NCBI GenBank assembly: GCA_913043285.1
Contig: CAJWML010000004.1
Span: 62,001 to 126,000, forward strand
DNA: 64,000 nucleotides
Direction: 5' to 3'
DNA from: CAKZNE01 sp002695025
GTDB taxonomy: Bacteria > Bacteroidota > Bacteroidia > Flavobacteriales > Schleiferiaceae
Numbering within the stretch: the stretch's first letter is position 1; the number at the start of each line of letters is the position of its first letter. This document shows, piece after piece, positions 17,165 through 26,223 of this stretch. The position numbers and the translations under genes are program-made. The notes below the pieces were generated by a model. That model saw only the letters and a program-made list of their open reading frames with translations, was not told where the DNA came from and did not search any database.

Positions 17165-18642
17165 TATTGCAATGTGTAGGTGGTGCCTTCGGGCCCATCC
17201 TTCAATTGTATTCCTATTTCAGCCAACTGGTCACGTATCTTGTCGGAAAGAGCCCAGTCTTTATCAGCCCGGGCGCGAGCCCGCATATCAATCAGCATTT
17301 TCATCACTTCGTCCAGTTTGGCCCCACCTTCGTCAGCGGCAGCGTCCTCCAGGCCCAGTACATCAAAAACAAAAGCATTTATGCTTTGGGTAAGGGTCTC
17401 CAGGTCTTCGCTGGATATACCGCAGGCAGTAGCGTCTGCACCGTTGATAAAGCGCACTGCATCAAAAATATGGGCAATAAGGATGGGGCTGTTGAAGTCA
17501 TCGTTCATGGCCTCGTAGCACTTGTCCTTCCATTCAGAAACTTTAAAGTCCGAAGTGCCTCCGGGTTGTAAGCTCTTAAGCTTGCGTACGGCATCCATCA
17601 GGCGCACATAGCCTTTTTCGGCTGCCAGCAGGGCATCGTTACTAAAGTCCAGCTGACTGCGGTAGTGGGCCTGCATCATAAAGAAGCGGACTACTGTGGG
17701 AGCAAAACCCTTTTCCAGTTTGTCGGTATCACCGGTAAACAGTTCATAAGGCAGCAGCGTATTGCCGGTGGACTTACTCATGCGGGCACCGTTAAGGGTA
17801 AGCATATTGCCGTGCAGCCAGTAACGCACACCTTCCTTGCCGGTAGAAGCGGCATTCTGCGCAATCTCACATTCGTGGTGCGGGAATTTAAGGTCCATAC
17901 CACCTCCGTGGATATCAAACTGCTCACCCAGGTATTTGGTGCTCATCACGGAACACTCCAGGTGCCAGCCGGGGAAACCTACTCCCCAGGGTGAATTCCA
18001 GCGCATGATATGGGTGGGGTCTGCCTTTTTCCAGATGGCAAAATCCAGCGGGCTGCGTTTTTCGGATTGTCCTTCCAGGTCGCGGGTGCCGCTCATCAGC
18101 TCCTCAATCTTGCGTCCTGATAGCTTACCGTAATCATGTGTTTCATTGTACTTGGGCACATCAAAGTAAACCGAACCATTCACTTCGTAGGCCAGGCCGG
18201 CATCCAGTATCTTTTTTACGGTATCAATCTGTTCTACTATATGGCCGGTAGCGGTAGGTTCTATGCTGGGTGGAACAGCGTTGAAACGAGCCATCACATC
18301 GTGAAAACCCAGGGTGTAACGCTGCACTATTTCCATGGGCTCCAAGGCTTCCAGGCGTGCTTTTTTACCGATCTTGTCTTCTCCCTCATCCGCATCGTCT
18401 ACCAGGTGACCGGCATCGGTAATATTGCGTACATAACGCACTTTATACCCCAGGTGGGTAAGATAGCGGTATACCAGATCAAAGGAAATGAAAGTACGGC
18501 AGTTGCCCAGGTGTACATCACTGTATACGGTAGGGCCGCATACGTACATCCCTACGTGGGGACCGTTAAGAGGTTCAAACTTTTCCTTCTTACGACTCAG
18601 GGAATTATAGAGGAGTAAGTCGTTTTCTTCGTACAAGGGCAT
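17164..18642 (-). CDS. cysS: Cysteinyl-tRNA synthetase
   Basis: This 492-residue class I synthetase charges tRNA-Cys. The zinc-binding Cys35 (YVCGPTVYSDVHLGNCRT), the HIGH-type HLGN at 44-47, the further zinc ligands in WHLECSVMS and HHECEIAQ, and the KMSKS-type motif RMSKST are all present. The C-terminal DALR helical domain and an anticodon-binding tail complete a normal length. The gene follows folE by 12 bases and shares a base with yidD, so it belongs to the folE-cysS-yidD-PD40 operon. Confidence 0.97.
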   Translation of the reverse strand: MPLYEENDLLLYNSLSRKKEKFEPLNGPHVGMYVCGPTVYSDVHLGNCRTFISFDLVYRYLTHLGYKVRYVRNITDAGHLVDDADEGEDKIGKKARLEALEPMEIVQRYTLGFHDVMARFNAVPPSIEPTATGHIVEQIDTVKKILDAGLAYEVNGSVYFDVPKYNETHDYGKLSGRKIEELMSGTRDLEGQSEKRSPLDFAIWKKADPTHIMRWNSPWGVGFPGWHLECSVMSTKYLGEQFDIHGGGMDLKFPHHECEIAQNAASTGKEGVRYWLHGNMLTLNGARMSKSTGNTLLPYELFTGDTDKLEKGFAPTVVRFFMMQAHYRSQLDFSNDALLAAEKGYVRLMDAVRKLKSLQPGGTSDFKVSEWKDKCYEAMNDDFNSPILIAHIFDAVRFINGADATACGISSEDLETLTQSINAFVFDVLGLEDAAADEGGAKLDEVMKMLIDMRARARADKDWALSDKIRDQLAEIGIQLKDGPEGTTYTLQ

Positions 18643-18654
18643 GGAGTGAGGTTT

Positions 18655-19353
18655 TTAAGCGTCAAACGTTGTTTTCATGTTGATGTAATCCAGGAAATCA
18701 CGCTTAGCACTTTCTTCCTTGAATTTTCCTCCGAATTCTGCGGTTACGGTGCTGCTTTCAATATCGCGGATACCCCGTGAATTTACACATAAATGCTTGG
18801 CATCTATAACACAGGCCACATCCTTGGTGCCCAGTGCCTCCTGCAGGGCCAGCACGATCTGCTTGGTCATGCGCTCTTGCACTTGCGGCCGTTTGGCATA
18901 ATAATCCACAATGCGGTTCATTTTGCTGAGGCCAATTACGGTACCGTTTGATATGTAAGCTACGTGAGCGCGGCCTACTATGGGAAGTAAGTGGTGCTCA
19001 CAGGTGGAGTATACCACAATGTTTTTTTCCACCAGCATTTCGCCATATTGGTACTTATTCTCAAAGGTGCTGGTGCTGGGTTTGCGTTCGGGGTTAAGCC
19101 CCCCAAAGATCTCCTTTACAAACATTTTGGCAACCCGCAGAGGGGTACCCTTCAGGCTGTCATCGGTAAGATCCATACCCAGTGTGTCCAGGATCTTTTC
19201 AAAATGGTTGCGGATGATCTCGATCTTTTCATCATCGGAGCGGTCAAAAGCGCCCTCACGCATGGGAGTGTCGGTATTACCGCTGGAAAGATGAATATCT
19301 CCCTGTTCTTCAGCTATAGCTTCCAAAGCCTTACTGTTTTTCTTAATCTCCAT
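18655..19353 (-). CDS. folE: GTP cyclohydrolase I
   Basis: This 232-residue enzyme converts GTP to dihydroneopterin triphosphate, the first step of folate synthesis. The zinc site is Cys118, His121 and Cys189 (STCEHHLLP and HLCVNSRGI), and the family signatures GLSKMNRIVDYYAKRPQVQE and VTAEFGG follow. A polar N-terminal extension of about 45 residues precedes the core. It is the first gene of the operon with a good promoter at 19410-19439. Folate from this pathway feeds metF and metH further along the window. Confidence 0.97.
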   Translation of the reverse strand: MEIKKNSKALEAIAEEQGDIHLSSGNTDTPMREGAFDRSDDEKIEIIRNHFEKILDTLGMDLTDDSLKGTPLRVAKMFVKEIFGGLNPERKPSTSTFENKYQYGEMLVEKNIVVYSTCEHHLLPIVGRAHVAYISNGTVIGLSKMNRIVDYYAKRPQVQERMTKQIVLALQEALGTKDVACVIDAKHLCVNSRGIRDIESSTVTAEFGGKFKEESAKRDFLDYINMKTTFDA

Positions 19354-19409
19354 TCCTGTAATTTACGGTGGGCCACCGTTATTTCTACACAGTGGCAAAA
19401 ATTGGGGTG

Positions 19410-19439
19410 CAAAGGTACGGAATAAGGCCTGTCTGCAAA
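19410..19439 (-). promoter_or_regulatory. Promoter of the folE-cysS-yidD operon
   Basis: On the minus strand TACCTTTG (19417-19410) matches TAnnTTTG and is preceded, 18 bases upstream, by TTTG (19439-19436). Spacing and both boxes fit the Bacteroidota sigma factor consensus. The start point would be near 19404, giving a leader of about 50 bases. Confidence 0.75.
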
Positions 19440-19488
19440 TGCTTTATCCGGCTCTGCAATAAAGTCTTAGCTAATATCTATTCTTTAC

Positions 19489-22400
19489 TCATGGATTTTC
19501 AGGTAATTCATCGTCCAGGTAAGGAGCTCCTGCTTGTATCAAACGTGCATTGATCAGCCCTGTTTTGACTTTCAGATCAGCTAGTTTTCCTATAAGGTCA
19601 CCAAGCTGCTGCTTAACAATAGCCAGGTTTTTCTGCTGCTCTCCCGTAGGCGCCATGGTGGTGTAGTACGAGTTCCATACTGCTCCGCCTATTCGTCTCA
19701 TCAGCGAGGGTGGCGTGTCAAAATTGCGCTTGGCAAGGCTGCGGTCACCGTTGAGTTCTACCTCCAGGTTATAAATGACATACTCCATCTGGCGCAGGCT
19801 ATCCAAAACGGATAAAGGAACTCCAGGAGTATTTCGGGCGTTGGCCTTTAACTTTTCAATGCGCTTTTCCAGGTGGTTCTTAAAGTTGTTGACGCCTACA
19901 ATCTTGCGCCTGGTTTCTTCCAGGTCTTTCTGAAAAGCGGCCAAAGCAAGGCGGTCTTCTGCGGGCATGGTACCATGATCCAGCCAGTTGAGTTCAAACT
20001 CTTCAGGCCCGGCCAGCTTGCGTATTTCCCCGTCTTTACTTTGATAGAGCGTAATGGAATAGGTGCCGGGCAATGCCAGGTTAGCTTCGTTGGCCTTGGT
20101 AACGGGACTTCCGTCTGCACTAACCGAAGTTATACTACTCATCCGGCCGTTCCAGTTTACCCGCTTGATACCCGATGACGCTGCTTCGGAAAAACGGCTT
20201 ACTTCCTGCCCGGAGGCATCCGTAATCACGAAAAGATGGTAAGCCTTTTCCTCGCGGTCCTCAGCCCTCAACTCTTCCGCTGAAGGATAGCTGATGCTGC
20301 CATTACTTTCCCGGGTTTCCTTTTCCCGGGCCTGTCTTTTATCCTTGAGTGATTTTACCTCATCTTTTACGTAATAGATGACCTGCACTCCGTTTTCCGG
20401 GTTTTTGTCAAAATAGTAGGAAGCTCCCTGGAAACCGACTTCTTCGTACCCAAGCGGTGAAGCCTGCATATAACTCAGTCCGCTATTAACCGGGAAGATG
20501 TAGGCCTCTTTATCCAGGTTTTCCGGATTGTAAGCCCGCAGGGCGGTATAATCATCCAGTATGTAAAAGCCACGACCCATGGTAGCCAGTACCAGGTCAT
20601 TCTCCCGCTTTTGGATGGCCATATCACGTACTGCTATGGTAGGGATTCCGCCCTTCAGAGGCTTCCAGTTTTCCCCACCGTTATAGGAGAAAAAGGCACC
20701 GAATTCGGTGCCGGCAAAAAGCAGCTCCTTATTTACATGATCCTGGGCCAGGCAGTATACAGAACCTCTTTCGGGAAGGTCGCCACTGATATTTTGCCAG
20801 GATGCCCCCTGGTCTGAGCTTTTCAGGATATAAGGCTTAAAGTCACCATTCTTATGATTATTGAAAACGGCAAAAACGGTTTGGGTATCAAACTTTGAAG
20901 CCACCAGCATATTCACATAGGTATTTTTGGGTATACCGGGAAAATTCTCGTAACGTTTCCAGTTGGCGCCACTATCTCCGCTTACGTGTACCAAGCCGTC
21001 ATCCGTACCGGCAAACAGCAGGCCTTCCTGCAGAGGCGACTCATCCAGGGCTACAATATTCCCATAATTACTGGTGGAGGCATCGTAGGCAATGGCATCC
21101 ACACTCCATATTTTACCCATTACCGGCAGGGTATGGCGGTCTATTTGCTGGCTCAGATCACCACTGATCTCTCTCCAGTTATTGCCCTGGTCATCACTCC
21201 GGAAAACTTTATTGGCGGCAAAGTACAGGCGGTGAGGGTCATGCGGGCTTATCAACAACGGAGCGTCCCAGTTCCAGCGGTAGGCCGCTTCACCGTAAGC
21301 CGGTGAAGGATGTATTCCCACACTTTCACCGTTTTTCTTGTCATAACGTACCAAACCACCATATTGGCTTTGAGCATAGATTATGTTGGGATCTACAGGG
21401 TCAATAACCGTTTCAAAACCATCACCCGTATTGGTTACAAACCAGTCTGCATTGGTGATGCCGCTACGGTTGGTGGTGCGTGAAGGGCCGCCCAGGCTGA
21501 AATTATCCTGGGTTCCGCCATATATATTATAGAAGGGAAGGGCATTATCCACCGCCACCTTGTAGAATTGAGTAATGGGCAGGTTGGGTTTGAACTGCCA
21601 GTTGGCAGCATTATCGTAGGTTTCATATAGGCCTCCGTCACAACCGGCTATCATCTGATCCGGATTATCGGGGTTTATCCAAAGGCAATGATTATCCACG
21701 TGCTTTTTATCCTCGGGCAACCGGTTCCAGCTTTTACCCCCATCGCGGGAAACGTGCATATAGGTATCCATACTGTACACGGTATTCTCATCTGTGGGAT
21801 GAGGAACCAGTTCTACATAGTAGTTTCCGCTGGTTTCGTATGGGTTCTGAAATGAAAAAGAAGCGCCCCGGTCATCGGAACGGTATACGCCATGACCCTC
21901 TACCATGGCATACACCACATCCGGGTTGGAAGGCGGGATAGCCAGCGCAATCCTTCCCTTGTCACCGGACGGAATGCCATTTTTCAGCTGTGTCCAGTTC
22001 TTGCCCCCATCGGTCGATTTATAAATGGCACTTTCCGGCCCCCCTGAGATATAGGTCCAAACATGACGCCTGCGCTGGTGGGCAGTAGCATACAAAACAT
22101 CGGGATTGCGCGGGTCCATGTGGATTTCGTTGAAACCGGTATTTTCGGAAACATCCAGTATCTTTTCCCAGTTCTTGCCTCCATCTGTACTCTTATAAAT
22201 GCCACGATCACCACCGCTACTCCAGAGCGGCCCGTACGCGGCCACATAAACAACATCCGGGTTTTCCGGGTGTACAACGATCATCCCGATGTGTTCGGAG
22301 TTCTTAAGGCCCATATTACTCCAGCTCTTTCCACCATCCTCGCTTTTGTAGATGCCATCGCCATAGGCTACGCTACGCTGGTTATTGTTCTCTCCTGAAC

Positions 22401-22737
22401 CTACCCATATTACGTGCGGGTTTGAAGGATCAAGGGTTATACACCCAATGGAGTAGGAGCCCTGGTCATCAAAAACGGGATGGTAAGTAATGCCATGGTT
22501 GGTGGTTTTCCAAACACCACCACTGGCGGTGGCTACATAATATTCAGCATGATTGTTTGGGTTTACGGCCAGGTCGGCAATGCGACCTGAGGTGAGGGCG
22601 GGGCCAATACTGCGGAATTTCAGGGCTGAAAGGGAAGTTTTTTCAATCAGGGGTTTGTTGTCTTCCGATCCTGTTTCCTGTGCCACTATCATAGAGCTGA
22701 TAAGACTGAGACCGAAAGTGAGAAAGCGTTTGATCAT
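19489..22737 (-). CDS. Exported BNR/sortilin-type beta-propeller protein
   Basis: This 1082-residue protein has a signal peptide (MIKRFLTFGLSLISSMIVAQ). Residues about 30-760 consist of BNR/Asp-box and VPS10-like repeats, such as IYKSEDGGKSWSNMG, IYKSTDGGKNWEKI, YRSDDRGASFSF and VHVSGDSGANWKRY, which should fold as two propellers. The C-terminal 300 residues are non-repetitive and end in a helical segment (FQKDLEETRRKIVGV). Family members in Bacteroidota are annotated as glycosyl hydrolases or sortilin-like, but no catalytic residues are evident here. It has no T9SS sorting domain. A terminator-like hairpin lies 36 bases upstream of the start. Confidence 0.9.
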   Translation of the reverse strand: MIKRFLTFGLSLISSMIVAQETGSEDNKPLIEKTSLSALKFRSIGPALTSGRIADLAVNPNNHAEYYVATASGGVWKTTNHGITYHPVFDDQGSYSIGCITLDPSNPHVIWVGSGENNNQRSVAYGDGIYKSEDGGKSWSNMGLKNSEHIGMIVVHPENPDVVYVAAYGPLWSSGGDRGIYKSTDGGKNWEKILDVSENTGFNEIHMDPRNPDVLYATAHQRRRHVWTYISGGPESAIYKSTDGGKNWTQLKNGIPSGDKGRIALAIPPSNPDVVYAMVEGHGVYRSDDRGASFSFQNPYETSGNYYVELVPHPTDENTVYSMDTYMHVSRDGGKSWNRLPEDKKHVDNHCLWINPDNPDQMIAGCDGGLYETYDNAANWQFKPNLPITQFYKVAVDNALPFYNIYGGTQDNFSLGGPSRTTNRSGITNADWFVTNTGDGFETVIDPVDPNIIYAQSQYGGLVRYDKKNGESVGIHPSPAYGEAAYRWNWDAPLLISPHDPHRLYFAANKVFRSDDQGNNWREISGDLSQQIDRHTLPVMGKIWSVDAIAYDASTSNYGNIVALDESPLQEGLLFAGTDDGLVHVSGDSGANWKRYENFPGIPKNTYVNMLVASKFDTQTVFAVFNNHKNGDFKPYILKSSDQGASWQNISGDLPERGSVYCLAQDHVNKELLFAGTEFGAFFSYNGGENWKPLKGGIPTIAVRDMAIQKRENDLVLATMGRGFYILDDYTALRAYNPENLDKEAYIFPVNSGLSYMQASPLGYEEVGFQGASYYFDKNPENGVQVIYYVKDEVKSLKDKRQAREKETRESNGSISYPSAEELRAEDREEKAYHLFVITDASGQEVSRFSEAASSGIKRVNWNGRMSSITSVSADGSPVTKANEANLALPGTYSITLYQSKDGEIRKLAGPEEFELNWLDHGTMPAEDRLALAAFQKDLEETRRKIVGVNNFKNHLEKRIEKLKANARNTPGVPLSVLDSLRQMEYVIYNLEVELNGDRSLAKRNFDTPPSLMRRIGGAVWNSYYTTMAPTGEQQKNLAIVKQQLGDLIGKLADLKVKTGLINARLIQAGAPYLDDELPENP

Positions 22738-22772
22738 TTCTTGGTTTTTGTGAAAGCTTCAAAAATAGCAAA

Positions 22773-22801
22773 CAAAAAAATCCCTGCTTTAAGCGGGGAT
22801 T
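22773..22801 (-). terminator. Terminator-like hairpin upstream of the BNR gene
   Basis: On the minus strand AATCCCCGCTT (22801-22791) pairs with AAGCAGGGATT (22789-22779) through 11 pairs with one G-T, followed by a run of seven T residues in total (22780-22774). It lies downstream of an already complete terminator for the FadL gene, so it may end a separate transcript. Confidence 0.55.
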
Positions 22802-23021
22802 GGTAGTTGGAAATTCTTTAGCGATATGAATGGATCCTTCAGCGCACGGTCCGCGGTCAAAGTGAGCATGAACCTGTATAGTATCATGCTGATTGCAAGG
22901 GATATTACTTAAGGGAATAGGAAGGCTGGATGGTATTAAAGGGTAGCTTTGGGAAAGTTGCTTGGGGTCAGTATTAACCGGATCCTCTTTTTTCCATACC
23001 CCTTAGGGAAAGGCCCAAATA

Positions 23022-23049
23022 AAAAGGTGCAACAGAAGTTGCACCTTTT
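23022..23049 (-). terminator. Terminator after the FadL-like gene
   Basis: A perfect 12-bp stem: AAAAGGTGCAAC and GTTGCACCTTTT around an AGAA/TTCT loop. Read on the minus strand it ends in TTTTTATTT. It lies 27 bases past the stop codon at 23076. Confidence 0.8.
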
Positions 23050-23075
23050 ACTAAGTATCAGTGATACGGATGGTT

Positions 23076-24602
23076 TTAAAAACGAAAGCCCACTCCCAGC
23101 ACAATGTTGGAACGGATCATATCCGAATCTACCAACTCTTCGCCTCCATTATTGTTAATGTAAAAAGGATGTACATAATCCTGGCGGCTGAACACGGATC
23201 GAGAGTAGGAGAGGTCTATGCTGAAATCCTGGTTTTGGTAACCGATACCACCTGAAATAGTGGATTGATCACTTTTAAAGTCTTCAGGGTTTTGGTAAAA
23301 GCTTTGACGGAAACCATATCCGGCCCTTAACATTACCGGCCCTACACGGTATTCACCACCCACTTTTATGGCCTGACTGGATTTCATCACGGAACTCAAA
23401 ACGCTATTGGATGACTGGAGATCATCTTCCAATACGTTGTAACTGCCCCCGTTGGTGTAGGTCCTGCTTTGGGAAGGATCGGAATATTCATAATCCACAC
23501 TCAGTAAACCTCTCTTGCCAAAGATAAAAGCACCTCCTGCACGGTAAATAGCCGGTGTGCGAAGTTTATAGCGGTATTCACCGGTACTTATGATATCACT
23601 TTCACCGAGGTCGCCATTGTCAAAGCGGGCGGTCATATCTATTTGATACATCTGCGTTACGGTATACCAGCTTGGAGATTGATAAGACAAGCCCAGGCGG
23701 AACCATTGGGCCGGTTTTACAATTGCTCCCAGTTTGATGTTAATACCGTTCCCATAGATCTCATTGGTTCTATTAAGCGTGTAGGAGTTAGCGTCAAAGG
23801 GGAAGGAATCAGTAGGAAGATTGTATTCATTGATGAGGTCATCATTGGTATAAGACAGGGTGGGAAAGCCAAGGGCAAAGCCGTAGTGAAAAACATCATT
23901 GTAGGCACCACCCAACCCTATGTGGAATTCATTAAAAGAACCTCTTTCCTGCCTTGAATAGCGCAGTTTGTACATAGAAGGGCTTCCGTTTCCAAAACTC
24001 AGGTCTTCAATAACATCGTTGGTGTCGGTTATAAATAAACCGGCCTGATAGGCTGCATATTCCTCGTCAAAAAGTTGGTCAGGCGTTAAGCCTACTATAC
24101 CATTTCCGCCATCAGGATAAAATTTTTCATCTATCCAGTAACCAGCTAAGGTGCCTTCGCCAATAGGGCCTACAGGGCGGTTGGCTACTACGGTATAATC
24201 CCGGTTAAATTCAGCCAGTTTGGTATAGCCCAAAGAGAAGGCCAGCTCGGTTTTATTTTTATACCCCCCTACCTCAAATTTCTTTACCAGGCCTATATTT
24301 TCAAAAAGGAAACTGAAATCGGAAGAACCGGCATTACCATCATAAAACCCCTGAGCACCCTCCCGTGTTTGGAAACCCAGTGATAAACCAAAGTTATCCT
24401 GACGGAAAACAGAAGATGCAGCCGGGTTGATGTGGATAGCGGAAAGGTCGTTACCCAAGGCGGTAAAAGCACCGCCCATTCCTATAAAGCGAGGTGTGCC
24501 ATGAAGATCACGAGTGTTAAACAACTCCACATCATCGATGGACTGGGCCTGCATTCCCAATACCGGGCCCAGGGCTATAATCAGAAGATAAAGTCTTTTC
24601 AT
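23076..24602 (-). CDS. OmpP1/FadL-family outer-membrane protein
   Basis: This 508-residue barrel has a signal peptide (MKRLYLLIIALGPVLGMQAQ) and the FadL-type start GTPRFIGMGGAFTALGNDLSAIHINPA, in which the NPA motif and the Gly-rich hatch are characteristic. The rest is alternating aromatic beta strands, ending in Phe (GVGFRF). FadL proteins carry hydrophobic compounds such as long-chain fatty acids across the outer membrane; the actual substrate is unknown. It follows the Tyr/Arg-rich lipoprotein gene by 23 bases and is probably cotranscribed with it. It ends at a strong terminator. Confidence 0.9.
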   Translation of the reverse strand: MKRLYLLIIALGPVLGMQAQSIDDVELFNTRDLHGTPRFIGMGGAFTALGNDLSAIHINPAASSVFRQDNFGLSLGFQTREGAQGFYDGNAGSSDFSFLFENIGLVKKFEVGGYKNKTELAFSLGYTKLAEFNRDYTVVANRPVGPIGEGTLAGYWIDEKFYPDGGNGIVGLTPDQLFDEEYAAYQAGLFITDTNDVIEDLSFGNGSPSMYKLRYSRQERGSFNEFHIGLGGAYNDVFHYGFALGFPTLSYTNDDLINEYNLPTDSFPFDANSYTLNRTNEIYGNGINIKLGAIVKPAQWFRLGLSYQSPSWYTVTQMYQIDMTARFDNGDLGESDIISTGEYRYKLRTPAIYRAGGAFIFGKRGLLSVDYEYSDPSQSRTYTNGGSYNVLEDDLQSSNSVLSSVMKSSQAIKVGGEYRVGPVMLRAGYGFRQSFYQNPEDFKSDQSTISGGIGYQNQDFSIDLSYSRSVFSRQDYVHPFYINNNGGEELVDSDMIRSNIVLGVGFRF

Positions 24603-24625
24603 GTTGTTTATCGTTAGTTGTACTG

Positions 24626-26140
24626 TTAGCGTCTGCCACCACTGCTGCGGCCTGAACTACGGCTACTTCCTCCAGAACTTCTGCCACCACCTGAAGAGGA
24701 AGGCGTGTAGGAGCGGCTGGGCGTGTAACCTCCGGAACTTCCGGATGAACGTGAAGGCGAACTGCTCCTTGATGGGGTGTATGATCTGTCCGGGGTAGAC
24801 CTGGATGGTGTACGATCATACGTTCTGTCGGGAGTGGTGGTACGGCTTGGTGTATACCCACCGCGGTCATTACTCCGGTTGGAAGGCGTTTCATAAGAAC
24901 GGTCACGTTGCTGAGAAGGAACGTAAATGTTATTATCATCATTCCTGTTAGGCGTATTGCTCCGGGTATTTGAATTGGAGCGGTTGTCATTAAAGTAATC
25001 TGCCTTGGACCTGCCCTGAGTTCGTGTGTTGGTATTAGTATTGGTGTTGGGTGTTGTGGTACGTGATGGTACGCTGGTACGACCTTCAGTGGCACTTCTC
25101 CTGGTGTTTACGGAAGGATTACGACTACCGTTGTCAGGACTGGTGCGTGATACAGTTTCCACAGTACGGTTCCTTACATAATCGTAAGTGTTTTGTGAAT
25201 AGGTATTTCCCCTGGTAAGAGTGTTGGAGCGTGAACTGGTTTCGCTGGCCGATGTACGTCCTGCCGTTGAACGTGTATTGGTTGTGGTGCGTGGAGATCT
25301 GGAGATAGTTTCGGTACGGGTCCTGTCTACATTAGCAAGACGGGTATTGGTAGTCCGGCTATCTGTTTTTCCACGGGTGGAAGTACGGGTAGCAGTGGTA
25401 GTTCTGGATATAGTTGATTTTCGACCGGTTCCGGATAGGTTTCTGCTGTTGTAGCTATTACTGCGTGAAGCAACAGGTGTATAACCGGTGTAGGTCCTGC
25501 TGCGTCCGCCTACAACTGCATCATTTCCATAATAATAACCGTTATAGAATCCGGCCCAGTAAGAGTTGTATCCCCAGCCACCGTTCCAGTAAGGGCGGCC
25601 CCAACCATAATAACCTCCATACCATCCCATAGGGCGGTACCAGGGATTATACCAGGGGTCGTAAAAGAAAGGATCGTAATAACCACCATAGCAACCATAA
25701 TAACCCGGGGAGCCCCAGCCGTATCCTACACCTACGGAAACGCCCCATCCGCCCCAGCTGTTCCAGTAAAAGCCGTTGTTGGGTGTATACATGCGGTATG
25801 AAGGTGTATTGTAATAGTTATTTACAATTACGTCACCATTGCCATTGTAATATTGGTCGTCAGGGTTGTAATAATCATCACTGGAAGTAACGTTGCCGTA
25901 ACGCTGGGGATCAGCATTTGGGTTGGTTGTTATGCTTTGTTCGGGATCTTCTATGCTACCCAGGCTAAATGCGTCATTTTCTGTGGTAGTAGCGTTGGTG
26001 TTGGCAGGGGTGTAGCGTTGCTGGTCGGGATCGTGATAAATACCGTCATCGTAATAGTTGTTGCTTACACTTTTTGTACTATCGCAACTGCTGAGCGCGA
26101 GAGTAAGAATGGCGATGGGAAGAAGAAATAACTTTTTCAT
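24626..26140 (-). CDS. Low-complexity Tyr/Trp/Gly- and Arg/Ser/Thr-rich lipoprotein
   Basis: About 504 residues from an ATG at 26140, which gives a lipobox signal peptide (MKKLFLLPIAILTLALSSC); an ATG at 26149 is also possible. Positions below count from 26149. Residues 25-115 are acidic and Asn/Tyr-rich. Residues 120-210 form a dense Tyr/Trp/Gly block (WYGGYYGWGRPYW and similar). Residues 215-507 are built of Arg/Ser/Thr/Asn with short repeats such as YTPSRS and RTTTPDRTYDRTPSRS. No enzyme fold is visible, and the last 290 residues should be disordered and strongly positive. It precedes the FadL-like gene by 23 bases and is divergent from proS. It may be a surface, matrix or cell-wall binding protein; this is inference from composition only. 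Confidence 0.85.
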   Translation of the reverse strand: MKKLFLLPIAILTLALSSCDSTKSVSNNYYDDGIYHDPDQQRYTPANTNATTTENDAFSLGSIEDPEQSITTNPNADPQRYGNVTSSDDYYNPDDQYYNGNGDVIVNNYYNTPSYRMYTPNNGFYWNSWGGWGVSVGVGYGWGSPGYYGCYGGYYDPFFYDPWYNPWYRPMGWYGGYYGWGRPYWNGGWGYNSYWAGFYNGYYYGNDAVVGGRSRTYTGYTPVASRSNSYNSRNLSGTGRKSTISRTTTATRTSTRGKTDSRTTNTRLANVDRTRTETISRSPRTTTNTRSTAGRTSASETSSRSNTLTRGNTYSQNTYDYVRNRTVETVSRTSPDNGSRNPSVNTRRSATEGRTSVPSRTTTPNTNTNTNTRTQGRSKADYFNDNRSNSNTRSNTPNRNDDNNIYVPSQQRDRSYETPSNRSNDRGGYTPSRTTTPDRTYDRTPSRSTPDRSYTPSRSSSPSRSSGSSGGYTPSRSYTPSSSGGGRSSGGSSRSSGRSSGGRR

Positions 26141-26171
26141 AATTGACAACTTTACGAGGGCGATTAATAAG

Positions 26172-26179
26172 TAGTTTTG
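26172..26179 (+). promoter_or_regulatory. Promoter -7 element of proS
   Basis: TAGTTTTG fits TAnnTTTG and lies 44 bases before the proS start codon. An upstream TTT lies at the right distance (18 bases), but there is no proper TTG. Confidence 0.5.
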
Positions 26180-26223
26180 TTCGCATAAATAAATAACAAA
26201 CTCTATACCAAGATAAGAACGAG

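Larger units (their letters stand above)
22738..23075. other. Intergenic region between BNR gene and FadL-like gene
   Basis: 338 bases with no gene that can be supported. On the minus strand it is bounded by a strong terminator at 23022-23049 (end of the FadL gene) and a second terminator-like hairpin at 22773-22801. Between them is a perfect 7-bp inverted repeat with a 12-base loop (AGCATGA 22865-22871, TCATGCT 22884-22890). A TATTTTTG box lies at 22760-22767 on the minus strand, close to the BNR gene, and may be its promoter. Confidence 0.5.

Noticed and set aside
19489..22737. The BNR/sortilin-like protein considered as a sialidase or glycosidase
   Set aside because: Asp-box repeats alone do not show catalysis; no Arg triad or Tyr/Glu pair could be identified.
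24626..25400. Repeats in the Arg/Ser/Thr-rich coding region, considered as a CRISPR or satellite array
   Set aside because: Repeat units are short, imperfect and in frame with a lipoprotein gene; there are no regular spacers or Cas genes.
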